A DNA stretch of 64,000 nt. Origin: Tenacibaculum pelagium. GTDB lineage: Bacteria > Bacteroidota > Bacteroidia > Flavobacteriales > Flavobacteriaceae. The position numbers and the translations under genes are program-made. Where the stretch lies: assembly GCF_014062345.1 (NCBI RefSeq), contig NZ_JACGLS010000004.1:1-64000 (forward strand). The letters are read 5' to 3'. Below, piece after piece: positions 53,674-63,784 of the stretch (positions are counted from its first letter, which is position 1; each line of letters opens with the position of its first letter). A model generated the notes under the pieces. The model was not told where the DNA came from, searched no databases, and was given only the letters and a program-made list of their open reading frames with translations.

Positions 53674-56073
53674 TTAAGAACCGCACATTAAGCAATCATC
53701 ATCTGGTGCTCCGTTTTTAGAAGCATCTACCATTGCTTTAAATTCTGCTGCACTCATCGGTTTATCTTCCTCAATTGTATCAGCTTTTTTCTCTACATTT
53801 AAAGTAAACTGTTTTGCGTTTACAGCAGATTTTGTACGTAAGTAGTACATTCCTGTTTTTAATCCACTCTTCCATGCATAGAAATGCATTGAAGTTAACT
53901 TCGCAAAATCAGGGTCTTTCATAAATAAGTTTAACGACTGAGATTGATCGATAAAATATCCTCTATGGCGTGCCATATCGATAATATCTTTCATACTCAT
54001 TTCCCAAACTGTTTTATATAAATCTTTTAATTCTTGTGGGATTGTATCAATATGTTGAATAGATCCGTTTGCACGCATAATATCTTCTTTCATATTGTTA
54101 TCCCATAAGTTTAACTCTACTAAATCTTCTAATAAGTGCTTGTTTACAACAATAAACTCACCCGATAACACTCTACGTGTATAAATATTAGAAGTGTAAG
54201 GTTCAAACGCTTCGTTGTTTCCTAAAATTTGAGATGTAGATGCTGTAGGCATCGGAGCAACTAATAATGAGTTACGAACTCCATGCTTTTTAACCTCTTT
54301 ACGTAAGGCATTCCAGTCCCAACGACCACTTAATTCCTCGTCTTTAATTCCCCACATATTGTGTTGGAACTCTCCTTCAGACATTGGTGATCCTTTAAAT
54401 GTTGAATATGGTTCTTTTGCTTTTGCAACCTCCATAGATGAAGTTACAGATGCAAAGTATAAAGTCTCAAAAATCTCTTGGTTTAACTTCTTTGCTTCAT
54501 CTGATGTAAACGGCATACGTAACATGATAAAAGCATCTGCTAATCCTTGAATTCCTAATCCTACCGGACGGTGACGTGTATTAGAATTCTCAGCCTCGAT
54601 TACTGGATAATAATTACGATCGATAACCGTATCTAGGTTTCTAATTACTTTTTTAGTTACTTTAAATAATTTATCGTGATCGAAAAACTTGTTTCCGTTT
54701 TCGTCTTCTCCAACAAACATTGGAATTGCGATAGATGCTAAGTTACATACTGCTACCTCATCTTCGGCAGTATATTCCATAATCTCAGTACATAAATTTG
54801 AAGAACGAATGGTTCCTAAGTTCTTTTGATTCGATTTACGGTTCGCTGCATCTTTATATAACATGTACGGTGTACCTGTTTCAATTTGTGATTCTAAGAT
54901 TTTCTCCCATAAATCACGTGCTTTAATAGTTTTTCTACCTTTTCCTGCTTGCTCATAGCTTGTATATAAACGCTCAAACTCTTTACCATAAGTATCATAT
55001 AAATTAGGGCACTCATGTGGACACATTAACGTCCACTCCCCGTCTTGTTGTACACGTTCCATAAATAAATCAGAAATCCACATTGCGTAAAATAAATCAC
55101 GTGCACGCATTTCTTCTTTACCATGGTTTTTCTTTAAATCTAAGAAATCATAAATATCAGCATGCCAAGGCTCTAAATACATAGCGAAAGAACCTTTACG
55201 TTTTCCTCCTCCTTGATCTACATAACGCGCCGTATCGTTAAACACACGTAACATAGGTACAATTCCGTTTGACGTTCCGTTAGTACCAGCAATATAACTT
55301 CCTGTAGCACGGATGTTATGTAAAGACAAACCTATACCACCTGCAGATTGTGAAATCTTAGCTGTTTGTTTTAACGTATCGTAAATACCATCAATACTAT
55401 CATCTTGCATTTGCAATAAGAAACATGACGACATTTGTGGTTTTGGTGTACCAGCATTAAATAAGGTAGGAGTTGCATGGGTAAAATATTTTTTACTCAT
55501 TAACTCGTATGTAGCAATTGCCTCATCAATGTCTTCTTTATGAATACCTATAGATACACGCATTAACATTTGTTGCGGACGCTCAACAATGTTACCGTTT
55601 AACTTTAATAAGTATGAACGTTCTAACGTTTTAAAACCAAAATAATCGTAATTAAAATCACGGCTGTAAATAATTGTAGAATCTAATTTATCAGCATTTT
55701 TCATGATAATATCATACACATCATCAGCCAATAAAGGTGATTTTTTTTCTGTACGAGGGTTAACATATTCGTACAAATCAGTCATCGTTTCAGAAAACGA
55801 TTTCTTTGTATTTTTATGTAAGTTAGATACGGCAATTCTTGCTGCTAATTTTGCATAATCAGGGTGTGCAGTAGTCATCGTAGCTGCAATTTCTGCCGCT
55901 AAGTTATCTAATTCTGAAGTAGTTACACCATCATATAATCCTTCAATAACTCGCATTGCTACTTTTACTGGATCAACAATTTTGTTTAATCCATAACACA
56001 TTTTTCTAACCCTTGCTGTGATTTTGTCGAACATCACAGGTTCTTTTCTACCGTCTCTTTTTGCTACATACAT
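53674..56073 (-). CDS. nrdA: Ribonucleoside-diphosphate reductase alpha subunit (class Ia)
   Basis: The 799-residue product has an N-terminal ATP-cone (about 1-95), which senses dATP. The catalytic barrel carries MSSCFLLQM (first redox Cys) and SSNLCTEI (thiyl-radical Cys), plus [12 protein letters not shown]. The C terminus DDDCLMCGS carries the Cys pair that passes electrons from thioredoxin. It reduces NDPs to dNDPs with the beta subunit coded 190 bases upstream. Confidence 0.95.
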   Translation of the reverse strand: MYVAKRDGRKEPVMFDKITARVRKMCYGLNKIVDPVKVAMRVIEGLYDGVTTSELDNLAAEIAATMTTAHPDYAKLAARIAVSNLHKNTKKSFSETMTDLYEYVNPRTEKKSPLLADDVYDIIMKNADKLDSTIIYSRDFNYDYFGFKTLERSYLLKLNGNIVERPQQMLMRVSIGIHKEDIDEAIATYELMSKKYFTHATPTLFNAGTPKPQMSSCFLLQMQDDSIDGIYDTLKQTAKISQSAGGIGLSLHNIRATGSYIAGTNGTSNGIVPMLRVFNDTARYVDQGGGKRKGSFAMYLEPWHADIYDFLDLKKNHGKEEMRARDLFYAMWISDLFMERVQQDGEWTLMCPHECPNLYDTYGKEFERLYTSYEQAGKGRKTIKARDLWEKILESQIETGTPYMLYKDAANRKSNQKNLGTIRSSNLCTEIMEYTAEDEVAVCNLASIAIPMFVGEDENGNKFFDHDKLFKVTKKVIRNLDTVIDRNYYPVIEAENSNTRHRPVGLGIQGLADAFIMLRMPFTSDEAKKLNQEIFETLYFASVTSSMEVAKAKEPYSTFKGSPMSEGEFQHNMWGIKDEELSGRWDWNALRKEVKKHGVRNSLLVAPMPTASTSQILGNNEAFEPYTSNIYTRRVLSGEFIVVNKHLLEDLVELNLWDNNMKEDIMRANGSIQHIDTIPQELKDLYKTVWEMSMKDIIDMARHRGYFIDQSQSLNLFMKDPDFAKLTSMHFYAWKSGLKTGMYYLRTKSAVNAKQFTLNVEKKADTIEEDKPMSAAEFKAMVDASKNGAPDDDCLMCGS

Positions 56074-56262
56074 ATGTTTACTGGTTTTAATTTGGTTAAA
56101 AGCGTCGCCAAAGCATTACACTTATAACAACTCTTATACGTTAAAATAATTTTGTTTCTTTTTGAAACTATATGGTGCTAAAGTACCGAAGCACTTTAGC
56201 AAAATTTACCGCATGTAGGGGTTAGCAGTATTGTTTTATAATTAAATCTTATCGCTTTGCGA

Positions 56263-57234
56263 TTAAAAATCAGCATCAAAACTGATGTCTCCAGTACCTC
56301 CAGAAGAAACTCCTGCTTTTTGGTACTCAGAAACTCTTTTTTCAAAGAAGTTTGTTTTTCCTTCTAAAGAAATCATTTCCATAAAATCGAACGGATTAGT
56401 AGCTTCGTACTCTTTATCACATCCAAATTCTAATAATAATCTATCTGTTACAAACTCTAAATACTGTGTCATTAATTTAGCGTTCATACCAATTAAACTT
56501 ACAGGTAAAGATTCTGTAATAAACTCTCTTTCAATATCAAGTGCATCGATAATAATTTCGCGAATACGCTCTTTTGGTACTTTGTTTACCATGTGATGGT
56601 TATGTAAATGAACTGCAAAGTCACAGTGCATACCTTCATCACGAGAAATTAACTCATTAGAAAAAGTTAACCCAGGTAATAATCCTCTTTTCTTTAACCA
56701 GAAAATAGAGCAAAATGACCCTGAAAAGAAAATTCCTTCAACAGCAGCAAAAGCAATTAAACGCTCAGCAAACGAATCTGACTCAATCCATTTTAAAGCC
56801 CAATCTGCCTTCTTCTTAATTGCTGGGAAAACCTCAATAGCTTTAAACAGCTTATCTTTTTCCTCTTCATTCTTTACATATGTATCTATTAATAAAGAAT
56901 AAGTTTCAGAATGAATGTTTTCCATCATAATTTGGAAACCATAGAAAAATTTTGCTTCAGAATACTGAACTTCGTTTACAAAGTTTTCTGCTAAATTTTC
57001 ATTTACAATTCCATCAGAAGCTGCAAAAAAAGCTAAAATATGTTTGATAAAATAGCGCTCATCATCTGTTAACTTCGTATTCCAATCATTTAAATCAGAA
57101 TGTAAATCGATTTCTTCGGCTGTCCAAAAACAAGCTTGTTGTTTTTTATACCATTCCCATAAATCATTATGTTGAATAGGAAAAATTACAAATCTATCTT
57201 TGTTTTCTTGTAAAATTGGTTCGATTGCAGCCAT
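56263..57234 (-). CDS. nrdB: Ribonucleoside-diphosphate reductase beta subunit (class Ia)
   Basis: The 323-residue product has the di-iron ligands and radical site of NrdB. Visible are Asp/Glu in [11 protein letters not shown], the EN pair in NENLAENF, and ENIHSETYS with Glu, His and the radical Tyr four residues later. Later ligands lie in [10 protein letters not shown] and [12 protein letters not shown]. It generates the tyrosyl radical used by NrdA. It is transcribed ahead of nrdA. Confidence 0.95.
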   Translation of the reverse strand: MAAIEPILQENKDRFVIFPIQHNDLWEWYKKQQACFWTAEEIDLHSDLNDWNTKLTDDERYFIKHILAFFAASDGIVNENLAENFVNEVQYSEAKFFYGFQIMMENIHSETYSLLIDTYVKNEEEKDKLFKAIEVFPAIKKKADWALKWIESDSFAERLIAFAAVEGIFFSGSFCSIFWLKKRGLLPGLTFSNELISRDEGMHCDFAVHLHNHHMVNKVPKERIREIIIDALDIEREFITESLPVSLIGMNAKLMTQYLEFVTDRLLLEFGCDKEYEATNPFDFMEMISLEGKTNFFEKRVSEYQKAGVSSGGTGDISFDADF

Positions 57235-57537
57235 GCTTATTTTGAGCTAAATTTAGTTGATGTTTTCTTTTCTTGGGGGAGAAACAAAGATTCAAAAAAT
57301 TGCTAAAAATTGAAAGCCATACTTATTCACAAATCCCTTGAAGTTTTTAACAAATTGTGTTTTTCTCAAAAAACAACGACATATTTTAAAAAGCTCAAAC
57401 CCTTGTTTTTAAAGGGATTAAAATTTAAAAAATAGCTTGCGTAGTGATAATCACTGGGTTTCTTATTTTGAGTTGAAACTAAAAAAAAGTGATGCTTTTC
57501 AACATCACTTTTTTTCATCATTTATTCAATAATTTTA
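57235..57537. other. Intergenic region between nrdB and trxA
   Basis: This gene-free stretch holds the trxA terminator (57482-57515) and, upstream of nrdB, a perfect palindrome AGTGATAATCACT (57443-57455). It also holds a further AT-rich inverted-repeat candidate near 57346-57360 (AACA...TGTT). The nrdB promoter must lie here or further up, but I see no convincing TTG/TAnnTTTG pair. No recognisable NrdR box is present. Confidence 0.5.
57482..57515 (-). terminator. Intrinsic terminator after trxA
   Basis: A 13-base-pair stem (57482-57494 with 57503-57515) with GTGATG/CATCAC core ends in a T-run on the minus strand, 22 bases past the trxA stop. Confidence 0.87.
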
Positions 57538-57897
57538 TTACTTCTGCACTTTTAAAACATCAGCAATAATTTGTTCAATTTGTTTTTGAGGTAATGCTCC
57601 GTGAGCCATTTGAGGTTCTTCTCCTATCGGGCAAAATAACATAGAAGGAATACTTCTAATACCAAAAGCAGCCGAAAGTTCTGGTTCTGCTTCAGTATCT
57701 ATCTTGTAAATATTTACTTTGCCTTCATAATCTTTACCTAATTGTTCTAAAACTGGTGCTAATGCTTTACATGGTCCGCACCAATCAGCATAAAAATCTA
57801 TTAATGCTGGTTTATCTCCTTCAAACTTCCACTCTTTATTTACTTCGTAATTAAATACCTTTTCTAAAAAAGTCTCTTTCGTTAAATTTTCTGTCAT
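57538..57897 (-). CDS. trxA: Thioredoxin
   Basis: An ATG at 57936 would give a 13-residue extension; the ATG at 57897 gives 119 residues starting MTENLTKETFLEKVF, closer to thioredoxin length. The active site WCGPCK and following cis-Pro loop SIPSMLF are intact. It reduces protein disulfides, including the C-terminal Cys pair of ribonucleotide reductase coded just downstream. The start choice is based on family length. Confidence 0.9.
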   Translation of the reverse strand: MTENLTKETFLEKVFNYEVNKEWKFEGDKPALIDFYADWCGPCKALAPVLEQLGKDYEGKVNIYKIDTEAEPELSAAFGIRSIPSMLFCPIGEEPQMAHGALPQKQIEQIIADVLKVQK

Positions 57898-58063
57898 TCT
57901 TTTATTTTTTACTAATTCTTTGCCTAAAAAATTCAAGCATAAAGGTAGTCGTTTTTATTTCTAAAGATTACAAATGTGCTATTCCTTGTTAAATTCATCT
58001 TAAAAAAGAGCTATACTTCAGTTTTTCTGCTAATTTTGAAAGTATTAACTAATCATTTATTCA

Positions 58064-60220
58064 ATGAAAAAACTAATCCTTCCAATTCTTATTGCAAGTA
58101 TTGCTATAGTATCTTGCAAAAAAGAAGAGCAAACTAAAAAAGAAATTGCGGTGAATTACCCAGAAACAACTAAAAAACCTGTAGTAGATGAATACTTTGG
58201 CACTAAAGTAACCGATAATTATCGTTGGTTAGAAGATGATAGAAGTCCAGAAACTGAATCTTGGGTGAAAGCGGAAAACGAAGTTACTTTCGATTACTTA
58301 AGTAAAATACCTTACCGTGAACAATTAAAAGATCGTTTATCTGAATTATGGAATTACGAAAAAGTAGGAACTCCTTTTAAAGAAGGCGACTACACTTATT
58401 TTTATAAAAACAACGGTTTACAAAATCAGTATGTTTTATATAGAAAAGATAAAGATGGTAAAGAAGAAGTATTCTTAGATCCAAATACATTTTCTGAAGA
58501 TGCAACTACGTCTTTAGGTTCTGTAAACTTCTCTAAAAGCGGAGATATTGTTGCCTATTCAATTTCTGAAGGCGGTAGCGACTGGAGAAAGATTATCGTT
58601 ATGAATGCTAAAAACAAAGAAATTATAGGAGATACTTTAGTTGATGTAAAATTCTCTGGAATTGCTTGGAAAGGCAACGAAGGTTTTTACTATTCTAGTT
58701 ACGACAAGCCTAAAGGAAGTGAACTTTCTGCAAAAACAGATCAACATAAATTATACTACCATAAATTAGGAACAAAGCAAAATGAAGATGCTGTTATTTT
58801 CGGAGCAACTGCTGAAGAAAAAAACAGATATGTTGGTGGTTATTTAACTGAAGATGATAAGTACTTAGTGATCTCTGCTTCTACTTCAACGTCTGGAAAC
58901 AAGTTATTTTTAAAAGACTTAACGAATCCCAATAATAAACTAGTAACTGTTTTAGATAATTACGACAGTGATACATATGTAATTGACAATCGTGATGATA
59001 AATTATATTTAGTTACCAACTTAAATACTCCTAATAAGAAAATAGTAACGGTTGATGCTAAAAACCCTACTTCTGATAACTGGAAAGATTTTATCGCTGA
59101 AACAGAAAATGTATTATCACCATCAACAGGTGCAGGATATTTCTTTGCAGAATATATGGTAGATGCCGTATCGAAAGTATTACAATATGATTTTGATGGA
59201 AAATTAATTCGTGAAGTAAAATTACCTGGAGTTGGTTCTGCTGGTGGTTTCGGAGGAAAAACCGATGCTAAAGAGTTATACTTTTCATTCACCAACTATA
59301 ATACACCAAGTTCATCATATAAATTCAATCCGAAAGAAGGGACTTATAAAGTTTACTGGAAACCTGCTATTTCTTTCAATTCTGATGATTATGAAAGTAA
59401 GCAAGTTTTCTACACATCAAAAGATGAAACAAAAGTTCCGATGATTATTACCTATAAAAAAGGGTTAGAATTAAACGGTAAAAACCCAACTATTTTATAT
59501 GGTTATGGAGGGTTCAACATTTCATTAACTCCAAGTTTTAGTATTGCCAATGCAGTATGGATGGAACAAGGTGGTGTATATGCCGTACCAAACCTACGTG
59601 GTGGAGGTGAATATGGAAAGAAATGGCACAAAGCAGGAACACAATTACAAAAGCAAAATGTGTTTGACGATTTTATAGCTGCTGCTGAATTTTTAATCAA
59701 AGAAAACTATACTTCATCTGACTATTTAGCAATTCGTGGAGGTTCTAACGGAGGTTTATTAGTAGGCGCTACCATGACGCAACGTCCTGATTTAATGAAA
59801 GTAGCTTTACCTGCTGTTGGGGTATTAGATATGCTACGTTATCATACATTTACTGCTGGAGCTGGTTGGGCATACGACTACGGAACTGCTGAACAAAGCA
59901 AAGAAATGTTTGAATATTTAAAAGGATATTCGCCTGTACACAATGTGAAAAAAGAAGCATACCCTGCAACAATGGTTACTACTGGAGATCATGATGATCG
60001 TGTGGTACCTGCACATAGTTTTAAGTTTGCTGCTGAATTGCAAGACAAACAAGAAGGAACAAATCCTGTGTTAATTCGTATTGAAACCAATGCTGGTCAT
60101 GGAGCAGGAACACCAGTTGCAAAAACGATTGAGCAATATGCTGATATTTTTGGATTCACTTTATTTAACATGGGATTTGATCAATTACCAAATCCACCGA
60201 AATCTAAAATTAAATCATAA
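58064..60220 (+). CDS. Prolyl oligopeptidase (S9A) lipoprotein
   Basis: The 718-residue product has a lipoprotein signal ending in IAIVSCKKE. The N-terminal seven-blade propeller spans about residues 80-430. The alpha/beta-hydrolase domain carries the catalytic triad: Ser in RGGSNGGLL, Asp in GDHDDRVVP and His in NAGHGAG. It cleaves after proline in short peptides and sits in the periplasm or outer membrane. A possible -7 box TAATTTTG lies at 58031-58038. Single-gene unit. Confidence 0.93.
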   Translation: MKKLILPILIASIAIVSCKKEEQTKKEIAVNYPETTKKPVVDEYFGTKVTDNYRWLEDDRSPETESWVKAENEVTFDYLSKIPYREQLKDRLSELWNYEKVGTPFKEGDYTYFYKNNGLQNQYVLYRKDKDGKEEVFLDPNTFSEDATTSLGSVNFSKSGDIVAYSISEGGSDWRKIIVMNAKNKEIIGDTLVDVKFSGIAWKGNEGFYYSSYDKPKGSELSAKTDQHKLYYHKLGTKQNEDAVIFGATAEEKNRYVGGYLTEDDKYLVISASTSTSGNKLFLKDLTNPNNKLVTVLDNYDSDTYVIDNRDDKLYLVTNLNTPNKKIVTVDAKNPTSDNWKDFIAETENVLSPSTGAGYFFAEYMVDAVSKVLQYDFDGKLIREVKLPGVGSAGGFGGKTDAKELYFSFTNYNTPSSSYKFNPKEGTYKVYWKPAISFNSDDYESKQVFYTSKDETKVPMIITYKKGLELNGKNPTILYGYGGFNISLTPSFSIANAVWMEQGGVYAVPNLRGGGEYGKKWHKAGTQLQKQNVFDDFIAAAEFLIKENYTSSDYLAIRGGSNGGLLVGATMTQRPDLMKVALPAVGVLDMLRYHTFTAGAGWAYDYGTAEQSKEMFEYLKGYSPVHNVKKEAYPATMVTTGDHDDRVVPAHSFKFAAELQDKQEGTNPVLIRIETNAGHGAGTPVAKTIEQYADIFGFTLFNMGFDQLPNPPKSKIKS

Positions 60221-60240
60221 AAGCTGTTTATATATAAACT

Positions 60241-60269
60241 AAAAACTGCCGCTAATAGCGGCAGTTTTT
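60241..60269. terminator. Bidirectional terminator
   Basis: A 13-base-pair stem (AAAAACTGCCGCT paired with 60257-60269) with a 3-base loop. The right arm reaches the stop codon of the convergent monooxygenase gene. Confidence 0.9.
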
Positions 60270-61315
60270 TATTGAACTTTATTTAAAATATATTTATTCA
60301 AATATTTTGCGTCTTTTTTAACTCCTCCTAAAGTAGCAGAACCTCTAGTATACAGCCAAGGTAATCCTAAAAAATACAATCCCTCAATATTATCACTAAC
60401 ACCTCTATAATTCTTTGGGTAATAGTCGTCGTCTAGTTCAATACCGTCTATCCAATTAAAATTAGGTTTAAATCCTGTAGCCCAAACAATATTTTTAATA
60501 TCATTTATTTCCTGCTTTTCAAAAGTGATAGTTTCTTCATTTGCATCTAATGTTCTCCCTACACAAGTCACATTCTTTTTCTTAAACAAAGTTTTTACAT
60601 CAGTTCCAATAACTGGCTGCCCTCCTTTGCTTAGTTTTTTACCAATCCAAGAATATTTATGAGCTGTTAAAAACCCTATTTTGCTAAACCACCACCATAA
60701 AGTTTTTCCTAAAAACTCTTGAGGAATGGACATAATATTGGTGTTTCCAGAAAAATAAACTGGTTTATCTAAATCAGAAATTTCACTTAATATTTGAACA
60801 CCAGAATCTCCAGCACCAACTACTAAAGTTGCTCCTTCTTGCAATTGATTAGGACTCTTATAATGTTCGCTATGAATCTGTATAATATCTTTCGATATTT
60901 TAGTATGACACTTAGGTGTAAAAGGTTTATGAAACGGACCTGTAGCAATAATTACATTCTTTGCAGTGAACTCTTTTACATCACTTTTTAAAGTAAATAC
61001 TTTGTTTTCCTTTTTTAAATAGGTGATTTTTTGATCGAACTCAATAGGAATATTGTACTCTTTTACATATGCCTTTAAATAATCAGCTACTTCATACTTA
61101 TTTGCATAATGTCCTTTTTTATGCGGAAATTTCATTCCAGGAAGATGATTAAACTCCGAAGGAGTAAAAAGCTTTAAAGAATCCCATCTTTTTAACCATG
61201 GAGCCCCTGTTTCCGAATTTGCATCTACTATTAAATAATTCGCATTCTGTTTATTTAAATAATATGCTATTGCTAAACCTGCTTGTCCTGCTCCAATGAT
61301 TATATAATCCTTCAT
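60269..61315 (-). CDS. FAD/NAD(P)-binding monooxygenase-like protein
   Basis: The 348-residue product has two dinucleotide folds: FAD-binding GAGQAGLAIAYYL at the N terminus and NADP-binding VVGAGDSGVQI near residue 170. The ATG motif WATGFKPNFNWID lies near residue 285. This is the flavin-containing monooxygenase/CzcO-like family of small flavoproteins. The substrate is unknown. It diverges from the M13 peptidase gene. Confidence 0.86.
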   Translation of the reverse strand: MKDYIIIGAGQAGLAIAYYLNKQNANYLIVDANSETGAPWLKRWDSLKLFTPSEFNHLPGMKFPHKKGHYANKYEVADYLKAYVKEYNIPIEFDQKITYLKKENKVFTLKSDVKEFTAKNVIIATGPFHKPFTPKCHTKISKDIIQIHSEHYKSPNQLQEGATLVVGAGDSGVQILSEISDLDKPVYFSGNTNIMSIPQEFLGKTLWWWFSKIGFLTAHKYSWIGKKLSKGGQPVIGTDVKTLFKKKNVTCVGRTLDANEETITFEKQEINDIKNIVWATGFKPNFNWIDGIELDDDYYPKNYRGVSDNIEGLYFLGLPWLYTRGSATLGGVKKDAKYLNKYILNKVQ

Positions 61316-61392
61316 GTATAGTTTTTAACGCTGTAAAACTATGGATTTAAAAAGGGTTTCTATTATAAAAACTCCTTTTGTTAATTTTTGTT

Positions 61393-61415
61393 AATCTTTT
61401 AGTGTCTAAAAGATT
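61393..61415. repeat. Inverted repeat in the divergent promoter region
   Basis: Arms AATCTTTTAG and CTAAAAGATT (10 bases each, 3-base loop) lie upstream of both the monooxygenase and the M13 gene. It could be an operator or an AT-rich terminator-like hairpin. Confidence 0.5.
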
Positions 61416-61515
61416 ACTTTTTTAATTTATCTATCTTTATCATCAATTTTTTACATGTTTTTAAAACCTCTTAAATAAAAAATAGGAGTTAAACTGTAAC
61501 ATTTTTTAACAAAAT

Positions 61516-61537
61516 CACTCTTATTAAGATAAGAGTG
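61516..61537 (+). promoter_or_regulatory. Leader hairpin of the M13 peptidase mRNA
   Basis: Arms CACTCTTAT and ATAAGAGTG around TAAG form a 9-base-pair stem, ending 25 bases before the start codon. It could stabilise the mRNA or affect translation. Confidence 0.45.
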
Positions 61538-61562
61538 TTTAATATCAACCAAAATTTATACA

Positions 61563-63665
61563 ATGAAAACCATTCACAAAATGCTGTTTACAACTGCTGT
61601 GGCTTCTTTAGCTATGGTATCTTGTAAAACAGAGCAAAAACCTGAAGAAAAAGTTCAGGGGATTATTTTAGAAAACATGGATACATCTGTAAAACCTACA
61701 GATGACTTCTTTAGATACGTTAACGGAACTTGGGTAGACAACACCAAAATTCCTGATGACCAAACTTCATGGGGAGGATTTAACCAGCTACGTAAAAAAA
61801 CCGATGCAGATGTTTTGGCTATTTTAGGTGATGCTATCGAAAAAAGAGATTTTCCAAAAATGAAAGACGCCGAAGGTAACGAAATTGATTCTGATCAAGA
61901 AAAAGCCGTAAACTACTACGAAACTATTATGGATACCGTAGCTAGAAATAAAGCTGGTAAAGCACCAATACAGCCTTTCCTTGCAAAAATTGATGAGATT
62001 AAAGACTTAAACGGTGTTCAAGAGTTTATTACAAACATGGCTGCTTATGGTGGTGCTGGATTCTACGGTTTTGGTGTTTTTAACGACCTTAAAAACAGTA
62101 GCATGAATGCTGGATATTTAGGTGCTGGTGGACTTGGATTAAGAAGAGATTACTACGTAGATAAAAAAGTAGAGGATAAGCTTAAAAAATATCAAGAATT
62201 TGTAGCTAAAATGTTACAAGAGTTTGGTGATGATGAAGCTACTGCTAAAAAGAATGCAGCGAATATTGTTGCTTTCGAAAAAAGTTTAGCAGAACCTAGA
62301 ATGACCAAAGAAGAGCGTAGAGATACTCGTAAAATGTACAACCCAATGTCGATTGAAGAGTTAACTACTTTAGCTCCTACTATCGATTGGACAGCACATT
62401 TAGAAGGAATTGGGGTTAATCTTAAAGGAGTAGATGGAAATAATGGTCTAGAAAAAGTTATTGTTACGGATCCAGGATATTTTAAAGCAATGAGCGAAAT
62501 CCTTAAAAACCGTCCAGTAGAAGATATCAAACTATTATTACGTTGGAATGCTATCAACAACTCTTTAGGTTTATTATCTACTGATTTAGAAAAAGCAAAC
62601 TGGGAATTTTATAGCAAAGAAATGCGTGGAGCTAAACAACAACGTCCAAGAGACGAGCGTGCTTTAGGTAACTTAAACGGTGCTATTGGCGAAGCTTTAG
62701 GTAAATTATATGTTGATGCTAAATTCCCACCAGAAGCGAAGCAGAAAGCTAAAGAAATGATTGACAACGTAATGTTAGGTTTCGAAAAGCGTATTGCACA
62801 ATTACCTTGGATGAGTGAAGAAACTAAGCAAAAAGCTTTAGATAAATTACACAAGTTAACTGTTAAGATTGCTTACCCTGATAAGTGGAAAGATTATTCA
62901 GAATTACAAGTTAAAGGTTTAAAAAACGGTGGAACTTACTTTGATAACGCTATTAATGTTTCTAAGTGGAACTTTAACAAAAACATGGCTAAATTAGGTA
63001 AAGAAGTTGATAGAACTGAATGGGGAATGTCTCCACAAACAGTAAACGCTTACTTTAATCCTGTAAATAACGAGATCGTATTCCCAGCAGCAATTTTACA
63101 ACCACCTTTCTATAACTATAAAGCTGATGAAGCTGTAAATTATGGTGGAATTGGAGCTGTTATTGGTCACGAGATTTCTCATAGTTTTGATGATTCTGGA
63201 GCTCGTTTTGACGGTGATGGAAACCTTAAAAACTGGTGGACTGAAGATGATTCTAAAAAGTTTAAAGATATCGGAGGTAAATTAGTAAAACAATACAGCG
63301 ATATTATTGCTATTGACAGCATGCACTTAAACGGAGAATATACTTTAGGCGAAAACATTGGTGATTTAGGTGGTGTACAAGCTGCTTACGAAGGATTAAA
63401 AATCTTCTTAGAAAAAAGTGGTCGTCCTGCTGATATTGATGGGTATTCTCCTGAGCAACGTTTCTTCCTTTCTTGGGGAACAATTTGGAGAACTAAAATG
63501 CGTGATGAAGCTTTAAAGAACTTAATCATGACAAACACACATGCCCCTGGACAATACAGAGCATATATGCCGCTTAAAAACGTTGATGCTTTCTATGAAG
63601 CGTTTGATGTTAAAGAAGGTGATAAAATGTATATAAAACCAGAAGAAAGAGTTAGAATCTGGTAG
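61563..63665 (+). CDS. M13 family zinc metallopeptidase lipoprotein
   Basis: The 700-residue product has a lipoprotein signal (MKTIHKMLFTTAVASLAMVSC). The neprilysin-type catalytic domain has HExxH in VIGHEISHSFDD, the downstream zinc-ligand Glu in ENIGDLGG and the substrate-binding NAYFNP. The N-terminal M13 helical domain spans about residues 35-450. It is an endopeptidase for oligopeptides located in the periplasm or at the outer membrane. Single-gene unit. Confidence 0.94.
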   Translation: MKTIHKMLFTTAVASLAMVSCKTEQKPEEKVQGIILENMDTSVKPTDDFFRYVNGTWVDNTKIPDDQTSWGGFNQLRKKTDADVLAILGDAIEKRDFPKMKDAEGNEIDSDQEKAVNYYETIMDTVARNKAGKAPIQPFLAKIDEIKDLNGVQEFITNMAAYGGAGFYGFGVFNDLKNSSMNAGYLGAGGLGLRRDYYVDKKVEDKLKKYQEFVAKMLQEFGDDEATAKKNAANIVAFEKSLAEPRMTKEERRDTRKMYNPMSIEELTTLAPTIDWTAHLEGIGVNLKGVDGNNGLEKVIVTDPGYFKAMSEILKNRPVEDIKLLLRWNAINNSLGLLSTDLEKANWEFYSKEMRGAKQQRPRDERALGNLNGAIGEALGKLYVDAKFPPEAKQKAKEMIDNVMLGFEKRIAQLPWMSEETKQKALDKLHKLTVKIAYPDKWKDYSELQVKGLKNGGTYFDNAINVSKWNFNKNMAKLGKEVDRTEWGMSPQTVNAYFNPVNNEIVFPAAILQPPFYNYKADEAVNYGGIGAVIGHEISHSFDDSGARFDGDGNLKNWWTEDDSKKFKDIGGKLVKQYSDIIAIDSMHLNGEYTLGENIGDLGGVQAAYEGLKIFLEKSGRPADIDGYSPEQRFFLSWGTIWRTKMRDEALKNLIMTNTHAPGQYRAYMPLKNVDAFYEAFDVKEGDKMYIKPEERVRIW

Positions 63666-63720
63666 ACACGCAGTGTCTTTAAGTATTACAATCAGTGCGT
63701 AAGTAGTGATAAATAAATTA

Positions 63721-63746
63721 AAACCGATGCAGAAATGTGTCGGTTT
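63721..63746 (+). terminator. Intrinsic terminator after the M13 gene
   Basis: Stem AAACCGATGCA / TGTGTCGGTTT closes on a GAAA loop, with two GU pairs, and is followed by a T-run. Confidence 0.8.
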
Positions 63747-63771
63747 TTTTTATTGAATAAATAGTAAGGTA

Positions 63772-63779
63772 TACTTTTG
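63772..63779 (+). promoter_or_regulatory. -7 box of the ABC-transporter gene
   Basis: TACTTTTG matches TAnnTTTG and lies only 5 bases before the ATG at 63785, so the mRNA may be leaderless or have a very short leader. A TTG at 63753-63755 is nearer than the ideal spacing. Confidence 0.5.
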
Positions 63780-63784
63780 TACTT

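Noticed and set aside
57235..57537. NrdR-box pair controlling nrdB
   Set aside because: No pair of 16-base boxes of the acaCwAtATaTwGtgt type is present; the palindrome found does not match.
62192..62854. Two minus-strand open frames opposite the M13 peptidase gene
   Set aside because: They are antisense to the conserved M13 frame and have no recognisable domains.
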